The notes beneath the pieces are model-generated. The model worked only from the letters and a program-made list of their open reading frames with translations, did not search any database and had not been told where the DNA came from. A stretch of 64,000 bases of DNA from Sycon ciliatum. Taxonomy: Eukaryota; Porifera; Calcarea; Leucosolenida; Sycettidae. Made by a program: the position numbers and the translations under genes. Positions 1-11,130 of this stretch are shown here, piece by piece (position 1 is the stretch's first letter; the number at the start of each line of letters is the position of its first letter). Where the stretch lies: contig NC_088643.1 in the NCBI RefSeq assembly GCF_964019385.1, positions 49,268,463 through 49,332,462 of the forward strand, in the 5' to 3' direction.

Positions 1-91
1 GTCGGTCATAGAGACTACTTCCACCTTACAGTCTAGTTGTACATACGACATAGAGATACAGAACAAAGGACAAAAGTGTTGTGTTGCTCAC

Positions 92-162
92 CTCATGTTC
101 AGTGAACGCAAGCCACTGATCTCCCAGAGCCAGGGCATTGAACGGAGAAGCTACACTACTTA
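92..162 (-). CDS. Probable internal exon, WD40/BCAS3-like protein (partial gene)
   Basis: A 71-bp minus-strand exon is bounded by an acceptor (CTGCAG before position 162) and a good donor (GAG|GTGAGC at 92/91). It enters in phase 1 and leaves in phase 0. It encodes about 24 residues including ALGDQWLAFTEHE. The pattern N-x-ALG-x-x-WLA-[YF]-x-E resembles a conserved strand in the BCAS3/ATG18-type WD40 propeller family, as I remember it. The rest of the gene would continue past the left edge and upstream to the right. The exons at 11817-12008 and 15181-15241 are on the same strand and could belong to it, but at least one more exon would be needed to fix the phase. One short motif is all the evidence for the identity. 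Confidence 0.35.
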
Positions 163-1269
163 CTGCAGCGACAGGAAACATAGGAAAGGTACGACCTAAG
201 AAATAGACTTGCACGTGGAAGCTCAATGAGCTTGTAATGGCCATACAGCACTCAAGGCAATACAAGGCCGTCACAGCCGGGGCGGCTGGGGCGGCTGAAG
301 CCGCCCCACTTTTTCGGCCGTTTTTTTTTTTTTTTTTTTTTTTTTGTGGAGCACATTACAACAAAGCACAATGATCGCAGCTTAGCGCAAACGTGACAAA
401 TCCTTGTCCCCGATCGTGGTTTGTTGCAGAAAAAGTCTTTCATTGCAGTTACACTGAAATGGCACCAAATGCCTGGAAATGCTTGCAATTGGCTTCAATT
501 TTTGAATTTTTTCCCCGGGGGAGGGTAATGTTTGTCCTCGATCGTTGCGTCTTCTTCGTTTGTTCCAGAATCAAAAAGACTTTCATTGTAGTTACCGTAC
601 ACTGAAATGGCATCAAATACCCGGACATGCTTGCAATTGGCTTCAATTTTTGAAATGTTTCCCGGGGGAGGACCTCCCGACCCCCCTTCCATGGCCGCCC
701 CACCTCCAAAGTCGGTGCGACGGGCCTGCAATAGGAATGGGAGCATGCTAGAGGCTGGCTGTAAGCATGCTCAGGTGTTTATTGTAACGAACCAGGTCAG
801 CTATGTGACGGCTGTTCAAATCATTGTCGATGTCACGATAGCACGGAGTGGACCAAGTTCAACATGTCATTTCCAGAGTGAAAAATGTTCACATCTACGC
901 GATCTGCTACATGTTCTGCTACATGTTCTACATGCTACATGTTCTTGCACATGACCAACATATGCTCTTGTAGTAGTTGAGAACTCTCATGTGGGGTAGT
1001 GCCTTTGCTGTTTGCATTACGCAGAGCTCACTGATTTGTTAGTTTGAGCACTCTGGCAAGGTACGCTCGGGCCTGGTTTAAATCTGGCTTTTGAAATTTT
1101 ATTTTCATTGCTATCAGGTTCGGCCTCATTTTCTCTGTGCTGTGCTGATGAGTTCACAAAGAACGAAACAGCATGCTGTCCGCAGGTTGAGTATAGATAC
1201 GTGGTTCTGTGCTGATGCCACCAGCTCCATTACCCAACACGAGAAGATGGGAACAGTACATGTACCAAT
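163..1269. other. Non-coding stretch with tandem duplication
   Basis: No supportable gene. It holds a T tract (about 320-345) beside a GC-rich inverted motif (GGGGCGGCT / AGCCGCCCC, 278-305). A diverged tandem duplication of about 120 bp (413-529 and 553-672) has both copies ending in CCCGGGGGAGG. A short run of ACATGTTCTGC-type repeats lies near 905-950. Confidence 0.5.
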
Positions 1270-1469
1270 GCAGGGGCGTCGGACACGGTACGGTCACTAC
1301 GGTATTGACCGTACCACTATTTGCCCCAAGTACCCTGTGAATCAATAAAATGCACTGATTTGGGCTCTAAATTTCCAAAATTTTCCACTCAGCCACCACT
1401 CTCCCCACGAGTAAATTGTACTTCAGATGGCTGACCGTACCACACTAAAATACCTTCCGACGCCCCTGC
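1270..1469. mobile_element. Small MITE with CAGGGGCGTCGG termini
   Basis: The ends are inverted repeats: CAGGGGCGTCGGA at the left, and its complement ending CGCCCCTG at the right. CAATG directly flanks both ends (1265-1269 and about 1469-1473), a probable 5-bp target-site duplication. A related half copy (GGGGGCGTCGGAGGTATTTTA) lies at about 50022-50085, so this is a dispersed family. The superfamily is uncertain; CAGGG ends are common in hAT elements, but those duplicate 8 bp. Confidence 0.55.
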
Positions 1470-1579
1470 AATGGGTGACATACCTTTAACAAGACGCTGC
1501 TCAAGACTGGCTGCGTTGAGCAAGGCCACTTCAAGACGTGTTGACACAGCAACCACACTGCAAAACAGATCGTTCACAC

Positions 1580-1581
<2 letters not shown>

Positions 1582-1646
<65 letters not shown>

Positions 1647-1698
1647 GTGCGTGCATACAGTTATATGAGTGGACATGTGTGTGTGTGTGTGTGTGCGT
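1582..1698. repeat. (AC)n / (GT)n microsatellites
   Basis: A long AC tract (about 1582-1645) is followed by a short GT tract (1677-1698). Long apparent reading frames here are artefacts of the repeat. Confidence 0.9.
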
Positions 1699-1980
1699 GT
1701 GTGGTGGTGTTGTATGTTTGGATGGTTGTACAGGGGCCAGACCTTACAAAAATATATGCATCATCACAGCAGAGCAACGGACTGGACACAATGAATTCTT
1801 ACCGACTGTTGGCTAGCACGTTGAGAATCTCTGCAGAAAACGTGAGCGTCTGCATCAGTTTACTAGTGAGAAGTGAGTAGAAAGTAAGGACAGTGAATGC
1901 ACCAGAACTCCTGGGGATGAAAAAAACCCACACAACAACAGATGCACTGTTACCCGTCAAACACCAAACACTCGGACTAA

Positions 1981-2354
1981 GGGTGCGTTCTTTTATTCTT
2001 CTGTCTTTTCTAGAAAAGTCTGCTAGGAAGAGGAGAGATGAGAGTATTTTTCGAACGGGTCAGAAGAGATCCAGAATTTTTCCCAGTGCGTCACGGCAAA
2101 CAGGAAATGTTTTTGAGGACGCGTTTATTCAAATGTGTTTTTTTTTGCCAAAAAAAGACCCAAAGTCCTTCTTGTGCATGCGCAACAGGGACTTTGGGTC
2201 TTGTTTTGGCAAAATGCAGGATTCTTCCACTTTCTTCCACCTCAAGAGCTGGAAGAGCCAGCAGAGCTTGGCAGAGTCTGCTGCTTTTGGCAGAGGATAA
2301 GTGAACGCTCTTCCAAATTTTGAAGATTTTGGCACAGGATAAAAGAACGCACCC
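1981..2354. mobile_element. Harbinger-type MITE, TAA target-site duplication
   Basis: Terminal inverted repeats begin GGGTGCGTTCTTTTAT and end with the complement, GAACGCACCC. Both ends are flanked by TAA (1978-1980 and 2355-2357), a 3-bp duplication typical of PIF/Harbinger. An internal hairpin is visible (GACCCAAAGTCC near 2156 against GGACTTTGGGTC near 2190). No transposase is present, so the element is non-autonomous. Confidence 0.7.
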
Positions 2355-2589
2355 TAAGGCCAGGCCAAAGAATATACTTGATGATCGTCCCTGCCTGCCC
2401 CAAATTTGGGGGCTGCCTGGGAAATTATATTTATTTTCGGATGTCCAGTCTATATGTACGTAGACCGAGCAGTTTCATTTTTCACAGTCACACCTGGCGG
2501 GAACATCGATTTTGGTCCCAAACGTATACATATTTTGAAGCATGCAACCAAGTTTCGCACACTTTTTGCAAAATGTGCTCCAGGCTTAT

Positions 2590-2947
2590 AATATATTCGA
2601 AGTATGCAGACCGGAAAAAGAATATTCTTCGTCTATGTGGAATAAGAATATTCGTAAATGTACAGAAACTCGCCTTTTAGATATCGAATAGGCTTATGTG
2701 GTGCAGAATATGAGTAGGCTTGTCTCGTTCCATGTGTTATCATCAGCGAGACAAATGGTAATAATATCCTTTTCAAATATCTCTCTTGTAAATGAGGTAG
2801 CCAGAAATTGATGGTCTATGGTTACCATGGATACAACTAGGTATCCATGGATATTGCATGGTTTAGAATATTCGGAATATTCTTCGTTCCATGTGTATTC
2901 GGACAAAGAATATTCGTTCGCTTCATTGAGCATTCGTTTCAGCCCTA
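2590..2947. mobile_element. hAT-type MITE copy, left end degraded
   Basis: This is a diverged copy of the element at 48466-48851. Both share GGAAAAAGAATATTCTTCG, a GGTTACCATGGATACAACTA segment and a right end reading CATTCGTTTCAGCCCTA. The left terminal repeat seen in the other copy is not recognisable here. Confidence 0.7.
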
Positions 2948-3602
2948 CGTGAAGTTGTCTAGAGTACAGTTTGCTTGGCATGAGGCTGCTCCATGTGCAT
3001 CAGATGTTCGATCCTGTTCTAGATCGTACCAACCAAACACACCATCAGTGATCCAGCAATAAAGCATACAAAAATGAAAATAAAATCCGCCTGCCCTCCC
3101 CATTTTTTCTGAAAAAAAAGGACAATCATCAAGTATATTCTTTGGCTCGGCCTAATAGAGAGCAACAAGACAGAACAACAAACAGCCCTCAACATACTGC
3201 CACCAGACTCCGAGGACGACATTCTAGAACACGCAAAAAGCAGAGTGATATGAACGCTTTCGTGTTCAGCATGGTCACCGTGCAACACAGAGAAAGTATG
3301 ATGATAGGTGACTCAGCTATGAGCTAAACAGGCACTCCACACTCCGTCTCTTCAGCCTGCCGCACACAACAGCACATAGCAGCCAAAGTATGCCCTGCGT
3401 TCAGACCAATGTCAGTCCGCTTGGTCGGGCTGGAGCGTCTAGATGGCCTTTTTCAAACACGTATCTTCAGCATGTCAGGATGGGTTCCCTCCGTAGTAGT
3501 TCATCAGAAAACTCAGCCAGCCAGGCTGGTCGAAACCCACTGTAAACAGCCAGCTCATAATACACAAGGATTGACATGCACAGTAGGAGACCTGTTAATG
3601 TA

Positions 3603-3840
3603 CAGTAAAACTCCCCTAATCCGGATGCACCTAATCCAGGCATGTCTCTGACCCATCTAGAGTCACAACAATTGGCTTTTCAACGAAAAACGGCCCCAAA
3701 AACTATTGATTCGCATAAAAAAAAGGTTTTACTTGCATGCAGTAAAGCATGCAGTAAGCATGCAAGATCTGAGTTACGGGCAATTCCTAGTTACGGGCAG
3801 TGCTAGGTCCCAACTTGCCCGGATCTGGGGAGTTATACTG
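3603..3840. mobile_element. pogo/Tigger-like MITE, TA target site
   Basis: Termini are CAGTAAAACTCCCCTAATCC (left) and, read inverted at the right, CAGTATAACTCCCCAGATCC. TA flanks both ends (3601-3602 and 3841-3842). No coding capacity. The CAGTNNAAC ends and the TA duplication place it with pogo/Tc1-mariner elements. Confidence 0.7.
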
Positions 3841-4251
3841 TAATAATATTATAATGCTTAGCCAGTAGGCGTACACACAAGCAATGCAGGCCACCCCTAC
3901 AGCCACAGTGTACTGCCACAGTGTACTGGATTGAGGTAGTAACAGCAAATCTGCAGAGCTGAACGATCTGATGCTTCTTGACCTACCGTTCGGATGAGTC
4001 CTGCTGGACCAGGGCAACGAGCGGACGATCCCTACTAAAACTGTCCCTGCCTGCCCGAGAGGGTGAGGGCAGCAAACACGCTTGGCGGCACAGGCCACTG
4101 CTAACAGCCAGCAGCTCACGAGCACACCCACTGTTCTCCACTGTCCATATCTGAGTATGAATACAGCACAAAAGAGATACACAGCAGAAACAGTGTCACA
4201 GGTATCAGCGCTAGGGACTCGGCTTTCCCATTCGGTCATTTTACTTACCAC
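3787..4251 (-). CDS. Low-confidence ORF with hydrophobic segments
   Basis: A 154-codon open frame has two or three hydrophobic stretches (around residues 24-55 and 118-138), which could be membrane spans. I do not recognise the protein. Its last 50 or so bases run into the MITE at 3603-3840, and no splice or promoter signal is convincing. It may be a real small membrane protein exon or a chance frame; I lean towards chance. Confidence 0.18.
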   Translation of the reverse strand: MVSKMTEWESRVPSADTCDTVSAVYLFCAVFILRYGQWRTVGVLVSCWLLAVACAAKRVCCPHPLGQAGTVLVGIVRSLPWSSRTHPNGRSRSIRSFSSADLLLLPQSSTLWQYTVAVGVACIACVYAYWLSIIILLQYNSPDPGKLGPSTARN

Positions 4252-4463
4252 AGCAAGCCTGCACGCGAGTCACTAATAGATCAGCCCGCCAGAAATGTAT
4301 GTAAGAAATCAATGTTCATCCTACTTCACTCTGCTCAGCGCAGCACTACAACAGGAGTTGAATCGGCGGAGAGATTCGATGCCGGATATACAGGCATGTT
4401 CTGTGTGCAGTTCAGGCATGCCAAGTCCAATGGGTGAATCATCGTGTAATGCACTTGGAAATA

Positions 4464-4906
4464 CAGTAAAACCTGTGATGGCGACCACTCGGATATGGCG
4501 ACCACTTTTCCTTGTGTCACGGACGCATTCACATTCAAAACAGCTCGGATAAGGCGACCACTCGCTCAACGCGGCCGACGACTACCCACCCGCGACCGCG
4601 TTGCACAGTGCTAGTACAATGTAAATGTATACATTGCATGGTGCACCATCCATGGTAGATCTACACATCAGTGCAGGAAGTGTAGATGTACATGGTGCAT
4701 GTACGACACTTGACAGGTCTGAGGACCCCAGGCAAATGAGTCGTGCTAGAGTAGCATAGGTGTGTGCACTGTGATACACTGATCAAAATGATGTATCACA
4801 TGTGGATATGGTCACGTGACCCACTGAACCTGGATAAGAAGACCACCTGGCCACGGCAACCACTTTTTCTCGTCCCTTGAGGGGTCGCCTTAGACAGGTT
4901 TCACTG
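4464..4906. mobile_element. pogo/Tigger-like MITE, TA target site
   Basis: The left end is CAGTAAAACCTGTGATGGCG; the right end read inverted is CAGTGAAACCTGTCTAAGGC. TA flanks both sides (4462-4463, 4907-4908). Internal GGCGACCAC motifs recur near both ends. Non-autonomous. Confidence 0.75.
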
Positions 4907-4959
4907 TACCACACTTTTTTCTTACTGACAACCAAGTGGCTCGTTTTTTTCTTCTTCGT

Positions 4960-5462
4960 ACTATGTGGACAGTATGTAGACAGTATATGGACAGTATGTG
5001 GACGGTATGGGAATAGTATGGGGACAGTATAGGGACAACGTTAATGCCCGAAGTGTGATGTGGTTCATGCGGTCTGTACACACCGGTGCTTGGTGCGCAA
5101 TTCAATGTGTTGATCATAGGAGAATGGTGTGTGCCACTTCCTGCGCTTACTTGTCATGTTTCGTCTAAAACATGGGCTTCAGTTTGTCACAGATGTTGTA
5201 CCTGATTTTCCAGAAAGGACAACTAAGCGGCGGCCTGGCGTTTAGAGTGATCCAGCTTAAAATACTGTGCAGCATTGTGCACGGGTGTGTCCTGTGACTC
5301 TTTGCTGCTGGGTGTTTGGTTCAGATAGGCTCCGTCTTTGGCTGCTCCTTGTTCTCACTGTTAGTAGTGCAGTGTCACTTCCACCCACTTACTTTCCACT
5401 CACTTACTTTCCAGGCACTTACTTTCACCCACTTACTTTCCACTCACTTACTTTCCACTGAG
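4960..5462. repeat. Two short tandem arrays
   Basis: At 4963-5035 an 11-bp unit (GGACAGTATGT and variants) is repeated about seven times. At about 5376-5462 a 15-bp unit (ACTTACTTTCCACTC and variants) is repeated about six times. No gene is visible between or around them. Confidence 0.7.
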
Positions 5463-5539
5463 TTAGATACTAGTACTAGTACTCTCATCTCTGGCAGTGG
5501 GTTTCCTCATTGTCTTTGATGTATACCGCACTCTTCACA

Positions 5540-5540
<1 letters not shown>

Positions 5541-5625
<85 letters not shown>
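5541..5625. repeat. (TG)n microsatellite
   Basis: About 42 uninterrupted TG units. Confidence 0.95.
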
Positions 5626-5628
<3 letters not shown>

Positions 5629-6884
5629 ATGTGTGTACGCTATACGGTGTATGTTGCAGTATTTGCTTGATATCAGGCAACAGTGCTGAATGTAGCCATA
5701 CTGGCATTGGTTTCCCTTGCCTGGAAAATTAAAGTTGATCATGGTGATCATGTTGATCAAGGTGAACTGCTAGCTGGCATATTTCTGGATTCACAAGACG
5801 GACGTATTGCTGCATGAACTCTGGGAGCATGATGCTTCTGTTTCCCAAATGAAGAAACACCCACCCTTCTTTGTTTCCTATCCTCCTTGATCCAATACAA
5901 GTCATGGCGTATTGGTGATGCAGCTTGCAAGCTTGCATCTTTCTGTTTGGCATGGCTAGTGAGTTTTAGCATGTTTGTGATGGAGGACATTGAGAAGGAT
6001 GCTAATGTGGACACTTGTCTGTCCTGCAGTTTCCTGGTTGGTGGCAACAGGGAAGAGGGAACCTTGTCGGGATGAGTAACTTTGCTTGGGAGTTTGTAAT
6101 CCGAGTGTCAGTCTCCGGGGTGCATGGAAATTCTCTCGAGAATGTGTCTTCATGGCACGGTGAACGGCTTGATGTCCAGTAAATGCAGGCTCTGGCTGTG
6201 GCTGACCTAGTTGTGTACCTTTTGGACAACATGTTATGTCGATGATTTTGAGTGACAACAGTATTTAGGACGAGTTTTCGGGAAGTTTGCCTGTCCCAGG
6301 TGTGTAGCCTGTGGCTAAAGCTACACATAGTTCCATGCATATCAGTAGATTGGTGTCAGGCTGTCATGACACTTGCTCCATCTGCCAATGAACGTGTGGT
6401 CCCTTTGTTACCAGCACGTTGTGTCACCGACGCATAGTGAACGTTTCATGAGCAATCTCTTAGTCAGAGGTTTTGCTCACGCGCCGCCATGGATGATGTC
6501 TGGATGCTGGTTTGCGGTCACATTCACAGTGTGTGGGTGGCTTGGCTGGCTTGTACGAATATATTCACTACTAGTATTCATAGTCTGTGTTATTCATGTT
6601 TTCTTCACGTGTATGACACGTACATGCAGCCAGTGTTCCTTTGTTCTCTTTCGTTCCCATCGTGCATGCATCCTCTATCAGTACCTTGCTGTACAATGAT
6701 GCAATGCTTGGTAGTCCCTGTTGCTAATTTTAGACATGGTTTGTGCATACAGATGACGTTAGTTTATTCAAAGCACGAAGCAGGATGCTTGTGCTCATGG
6801 ATGACAATGTTTGTTGTGTGACTTGTTTTGCACTTGTTTGTCCTGAGCAATGTCTGGTCACAGTGTGGAGTGGGCTTTCTTGAC
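5626..6884. other. Upstream intergenic region, no gene seen
   Basis: Several overlapping frames of 60-110 codons occur on both strands, but none has splice signals, a recognisable domain or a convincing start. The last part is the promoter-proximal region of the gene at 7004. Confidence 0.4.
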
Positions 6885-6892
6885 TATAAAAG
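6885..6892 (+). promoter_or_regulatory. TATA box of the Cys-rich secreted protein gene
   Basis: TATAAAAG lies about 119 bp upstream of the ATG at 7004. A start site about 30 bp downstream would give a 5' leader of roughly 90 nt. No upstream ATG intervenes between the predicted start site and 7004. Confidence 0.6.
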
Positions 6893-7003
6893 AGATCAGG
6901 TTTGCTCAGCTCATCATTACCCAGCTCTCACAAGCCAGAAGCAAGTCTCCTCTAGCACAAGTGATAGCAGCAGTGTTCCGCCAACTTTCTTTCCACCAGC
7001 AGA

Positions 7004-7615
7004 ATGTCTTCCCTTCTCCATGTTGCCTTGCTTCTCACCGCTGCTGGTCTGGTGTTCTTGTCTGGTGCTCCTGCTGCTTCCATTACAGGGGGCACCGATG
7101 AATACGTCATGGTACACATGGTGTTGGGTGATGTTGAAGAAGCTGACAGCGTTGCTGATGGTAATTTAAACCACACTTTCAATGCTGCCAACTCGACGGA
7201 GACTAGCAGCACTGGTACAGTCAGTCCATCCACCCACCGTGTCCTGGGTGTGGCTGGAGTTCCTGCTCCAACCATCAGTGTCTCCATTGATGCAACTGAA
7301 GAAGACGCTTCCACCCCGGTTGGTCAACTCTCCTTAATAGACTCCAACTGCCACAAGAACGGCAAGGGACGTATGTGCCACGGCACAGTCGTGTTCTACT
7401 GCAACAAGAAGCTGCGTGCCATTCGCAGGAACAAGCGCTGCAACCTTCCCTGTGAAGACAGGCAAGGTAACCTGTACGCACATGGCGAGTCAATGCCGTG
7501 CAGGCGTATTGGCAGCGGACGGGTATGCAGCAGTGAAGAACTTCAGTCTGGCCAGGGGCTATGCCTGTGCGCACGCTGCAACAATGCCAAGCCAAAGTAT
7601 GTGGAGCGGGTTTGA
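7004..7615 (+). CDS. Secreted Cys-rich protein, intronless (203 aa)
   Basis: A single uninterrupted frame starts at the first ATG after a TATA box and encodes 203 residues. Residues 1-25 form a clear signal peptide (hydrophobic LLHVALLLTAAGLVFLS, then small residues before GAPAAS). Residues 26-112 are Ser/Thr/Asp-rich and low in structure, with two N-glycosylation sequons (NHT 56-58, NST 63-65). The C-terminal 90 residues hold ten cysteines (116, 125, 133, 146, 150, 166, 175, 187, 189, 192) and many basic residues, so a compact disulphide-bonded domain is likely. I do not recognise the cysteine pattern and assign no function. No AATAAA is evident within about 300 bp downstream. Unlike the other complete genes here it has no introns, which suggests either a rapidly transcribed gene or an old retrocopy; the TATA box favours a real promoter. 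Confidence 0.75.
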   Translation: MSSLLHVALLLTAAGLVFLSGAPAASITGGTDEYVMVHMVLGDVEEADSVADGNLNHTFNAANSTETSSTGTVSPSTHRVLGVAGVPAPTISVSIDATEEDASTPVGQLSLIDSNCHKNGKGRMCHGTVVFYCNKKLRAIRRNKRCNLPCEDRQGNLYAHGESMPCRRIGSGRVCSSEELQSGQGLCLCARCNNAKPKYVERV

Positions 7616-8750
7616 TCTCTTTTTCTCTTCGTTTTTACATTTCGTGTTGATCATTTCCTTCTGTCGTACGCTTTCGCGTGGCTATTACTCTTGCATGAGC
7701 TTTTGAGTACAGAGTTGCAATGATGACGTACTCTATCTATTTATCACTGATGACTCTATCTCTGACTCGCTGGCTTTTGATCTTGATATCTTATTCCACT
7801 ATCTATAAAGTAATATGCAAATTATTTGTAAAGGTTGATTACGCAAATAATTATTATCATCACCTGATCACGAAAACTCTGGAATAAGACTGGTAGGAAC
7901 TAGGAATGGTATATTATATCTACTAACTGTACTTCTCTCTCCCCCTTTCCAAGTAGTAAGTTACACGTGCAAATTATAGTTACTTGTATGTCCCACAGGC
8001 ATGCTCACTTCTTAAAAATGAATATTCCAGCCATGAAATCGCGAAGTCCTTGGATGGGAGTGTGGATTGAGTGATCGCGTGTGCGGTGTCCAAATGTAAT
8101 GAAATGTGGAGCTGTAAGGAGCCAGTCAGGCACACTGCATGTACTTGGCAACTGATAACATGTGTCACCATAAGTGCGTGCACATACATGCGCTCAAACC
8201 TTGTCCCCATTACCACTTGCATCTTGCCTGCCACAATGCAGCCGTGTCAAGTTGTGCACTGGCCTGGGATTGTTTGGCACACATGCTGCTATTCTGAGAA
8301 TGTGTTTGCCTAGTGGACACCTTCTCTACGGCTGACTGTGGAGTTCCTGTGTACAGTGTCACTGTGCGCTCAATCAGAACACAGCACGTCATGACTGTGC
8401 TGGACTGCTGGTGTAGCGCTAGGGTTAGGGCAGTGGATGAGTCACTGTGCTGGTTAGTGTTAGGGCAGTGGATGAGCCAGGGTCACTGTGCTGGTATAGC
8501 GCTAGTGCTAGGGCAGTGGATAAGCCAGTACTGTGACTTTGCACTCAATCAGAAGTTATCAGAGCTGTACGGACATCGTCAATTTCCAGCTAAGCAAAGA
8601 GGGGAATATTCTAATGCGGTCAGATATAGGTTGCATCGCCGTTGCTCCAGGTCAAGAAGAGTGGGTTTCTGTTCTCTGCCTTATCTTGGCACATGTACTG
8701 ACCACCACCAACAACAGCAACATCATCTTCTATTGGGAGGAGGCTGCGGT
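7616..8750. other. Intergenic, short tandem repeats
   Basis: No gene seen. About 8395-8530 holds three imperfect copies of a 40-50 bp unit containing GGGCAGTGGATGAG and GTGCTGGT. Confidence 0.45.
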
Positions 8751-8759
8751 CCATGGTTC

Positions 8760-9215
8760 GTTAGATATTCCCAATCGAACGTGAGTGCGCAGTCTACCTC
8801 ATCCAGGCGATGACGTCAAAGCGTGCAGAAAGGTAGCCATGTATCTACTTCAAGTATGTGTGTACTAAATGGCCAACGTTTGGAAAGCGTTCGATTGGGG
8901 AACCGCCTGTCGTAGCTTCTTCGGACCAAGACCATTTGACTCAGTGTTATAAATACTACGGATCCTTAAATTTTCAGTTCTGCAAATCTTCACGTTGTTC
9001 AAGCTTTTAGCCTTTTGTGAGTTGGACTCTTCACGTTCTCTACGCGCATGCTGTAGTCAATAGACTCAAACAGTGGGATCTGTGCATACAGTCATGTACC
9101 ACTCCAGCGTAACGCTCTGTCGCAGAGACTTGGGACCAACACCATTTGCCTCAGCGCCACACACTCTACGGACCCTGAAAGTTTCATTTTTCAATGGACT
9201 TCCCCTTTAAATTCT
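8760..9215. repeat. Diverged copy of the CTTCCCCTT foldback family
   Basis: It contains TTCCCAATCGAAC, an inverted GTTCGATTGGG, GGACCAAGACCATTTGACTC and a right end ACTTCCCCTTT. All of these recur in the palindromic element at 17909-18771 and in partial copies near 20153 and 23416. Boundaries are approximate. Confidence 0.55.
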
Positions 9216-10266
9216 CTTCAAATTCTGTGGAAGTGTAGGTAGTATTTTCTAGGGCTCAAACAGTTAGTCCGATTAACCGGTTTGAGACCGGTTTTGAAAA
9301 AATAACGATTAACCGTTTGTGTAACGGTTACGCGGGTACTTTTTCTACTTTTTGCAGTACACATTTTTAGTATTTTTACAGAGTTTTCGAAGTGCATGTA
9401 CGCGAAACTAGCGTGTGCCGTACTTGAAACTACTATAATGAAGTACGGAAATCAAACCGTCGACAATCGCGACCGGTCGACCTGAAGTTGAACTGAAGAT
9501 ATGTACGGAAAGCCGGAAAGAGCCAAAGTGAAAGTCGTCCTTTGCCTTTTACCTGCCGTGCGCTGTGCTTCTTGTTTTCAGTCTCACCGAGTCCTTTCCT
9601 CCCAGTCCGTGTACTGTATCCGCTCGTTGCAGAGATGTCTTTGACGAATTTGCTGCCGTGAATGACTTCCGGAAGGACTTGGCATCAGAGATGACTAAGA
9701 AATTCAAGCTCGACAAACTACAAGCATCATCCAGGCAAGTGCACATGATCATGTAGTGTGTGCAATGTTTCGTGCTGTTACAGTAAGATCGGGCGCCGAA
9801 GAACGCAGGGGCTCGAGCGCAGCCTAGGAAAGTTCTTAAATTTTTGATTCTAGCCAGACCGTTCTTATTCACACGCGCGCGGCGAGTCGAGTGACGTCAT
9901 GACGTTTGTCATGTACATGTACATGTACATGTGAATGACTGTACATGTAGCAGTTACTGTTTACACGTGTACATGACATGTACTCACCTCCCATACATGT
10001 ACAATGTATACAATTTTAAAAGTGTTCTTAAATCTGATAATTCTAGCCTGGACTGTTCTTAAATTTTGCCGGTTTTCCAGCCTGGGTGTTCTTCGGCGAG
10101 GTGTTCTTCGGCGCCCGATCTTACTGTATTTCTGTCAATGATTGTCTGACTTTCGGATGCTTGGCTCAGTGCACTAGATAGAACTTTAACACATGTGACA
10201 CATTACTGGTTCTGACGAGAAGCCTCAGGTCTATGCTGTTGTGCTCTTGTTCTCTACAGGTGGGTC

Positions 10267-10893
10267 ATGTCAGCAGCCATGGATCCCCGTTTCCGCAGCC
10301 TTGGCTTCTGTGCTTCCATAGGTGTGCAGGTCGATAGTGTGCATCATGCAGTGTTGTCAGCAGCAGTATCTTGCCAGCCGGTGGAAAGTACTTCAGATAG
10401 CGAGGTCTCGGAGCCACCAGCAAAGAGAAGCTGCCAACCGTCCGGTCTGGATTTGCTGTTCGGCGTTGCCGCAGAGGAGGAGGTGTGCTTGTCTGCCGCT
10501 GTTGAACAGGAGGTAAACATGTACTTTGCTGGGCGTCCAGCTGCTAACTCCACCGTGCCACTGGCATGGTGGAAAGTTCATGAGGAGCAGTTTCCACATT
10601 TGGCAGTCCTCGCACAGAAGTACCTGTCCATAGTGTCCACTTCCGTACCGTCGGAGCGGGTGTTTTCCGCCTGTGGCCTGCTAGTCGACAAACTCTGTTG
10701 TTCGCTCAGCCCAGAGACTGTCGACGCAATGGTATTTCTGGCAAAGAATTCCATTCTGAAGTCAGGGCGCTCACACAGTGGTGCAGATCATGACGGCATT
10801 CCCACACTTCTGCGCCAGGGTCAAGATGTTGATGCTGAGCAGTTGGAGCAGCCGCCATTGCCCGACTTGACTGTGGCTGACGGTGAGAGCTGA
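10267..10893 (+). pseudogene. hAT transposase C-terminal fragment (ZBED-like)
   Basis: A 208-codon frame begins MSAAMDPRFRSLGF, probably as an exon, since a TCTCTACAG acceptor-like sequence precedes it. The middle is acidic and low-complexity. Residues near 100-170 match the hAT C-terminal dimerisation domain: PLAWWKVHEEQFPHLAVLA, then VPSERVFSACGLLVDKL and SLSPETVDAMVFLAKN, corresponding to the family's (A/S)SSERVFS...L.P..V..L.FL.KN signature. The catalytic RNase H-like half is missing from the element, so it cannot be an active transposase by itself. It lies inside the terminal repeats at 9250 and 11501. Confidence 0.8.
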
Positions 10894-11067
10894 TTGTAGT
10901 TACATGCATGATGCGTATTACAACTTGTTTCTCACCACAATTCTTGATTGCACCACAGTACGTGAAAATGAATAATGATGCGGGCATCATCCAGCTACAA
11001 TTGACAATCGTGTTCATCTATTATATTGGGTTCACTATACATGGCAGTGTAACTTATCTGCTGTTTC

Positions 11068-11069
<2 letters not shown>

Positions 11070-11128
<59 letters not shown>
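11070..11128. repeat. (TG)n microsatellite inside the hAT element
   Basis: About 28 TG units, within the hAT element downstream of the transposase fragment. Confidence 0.95.

Positions 11129-11130
<2 letters not shown>

Noticed and set aside
1389-1676. Long frames of repeated Cys-Val or His-Thr across (AC)n tracts, here and at 5485-5760, 14139-14797, 37589-37879, 56306-56652 and 63082-63584
   Set aside because: They are translations of dinucleotide repeats, open by composition in several frames on both strands.
5757-6047. Minus-strand frames around 5.7-6.3 kb as exons
   Set aside because: Overlapping frames look equally open, with no convincing donor or acceptor pair and no recognisable domain.
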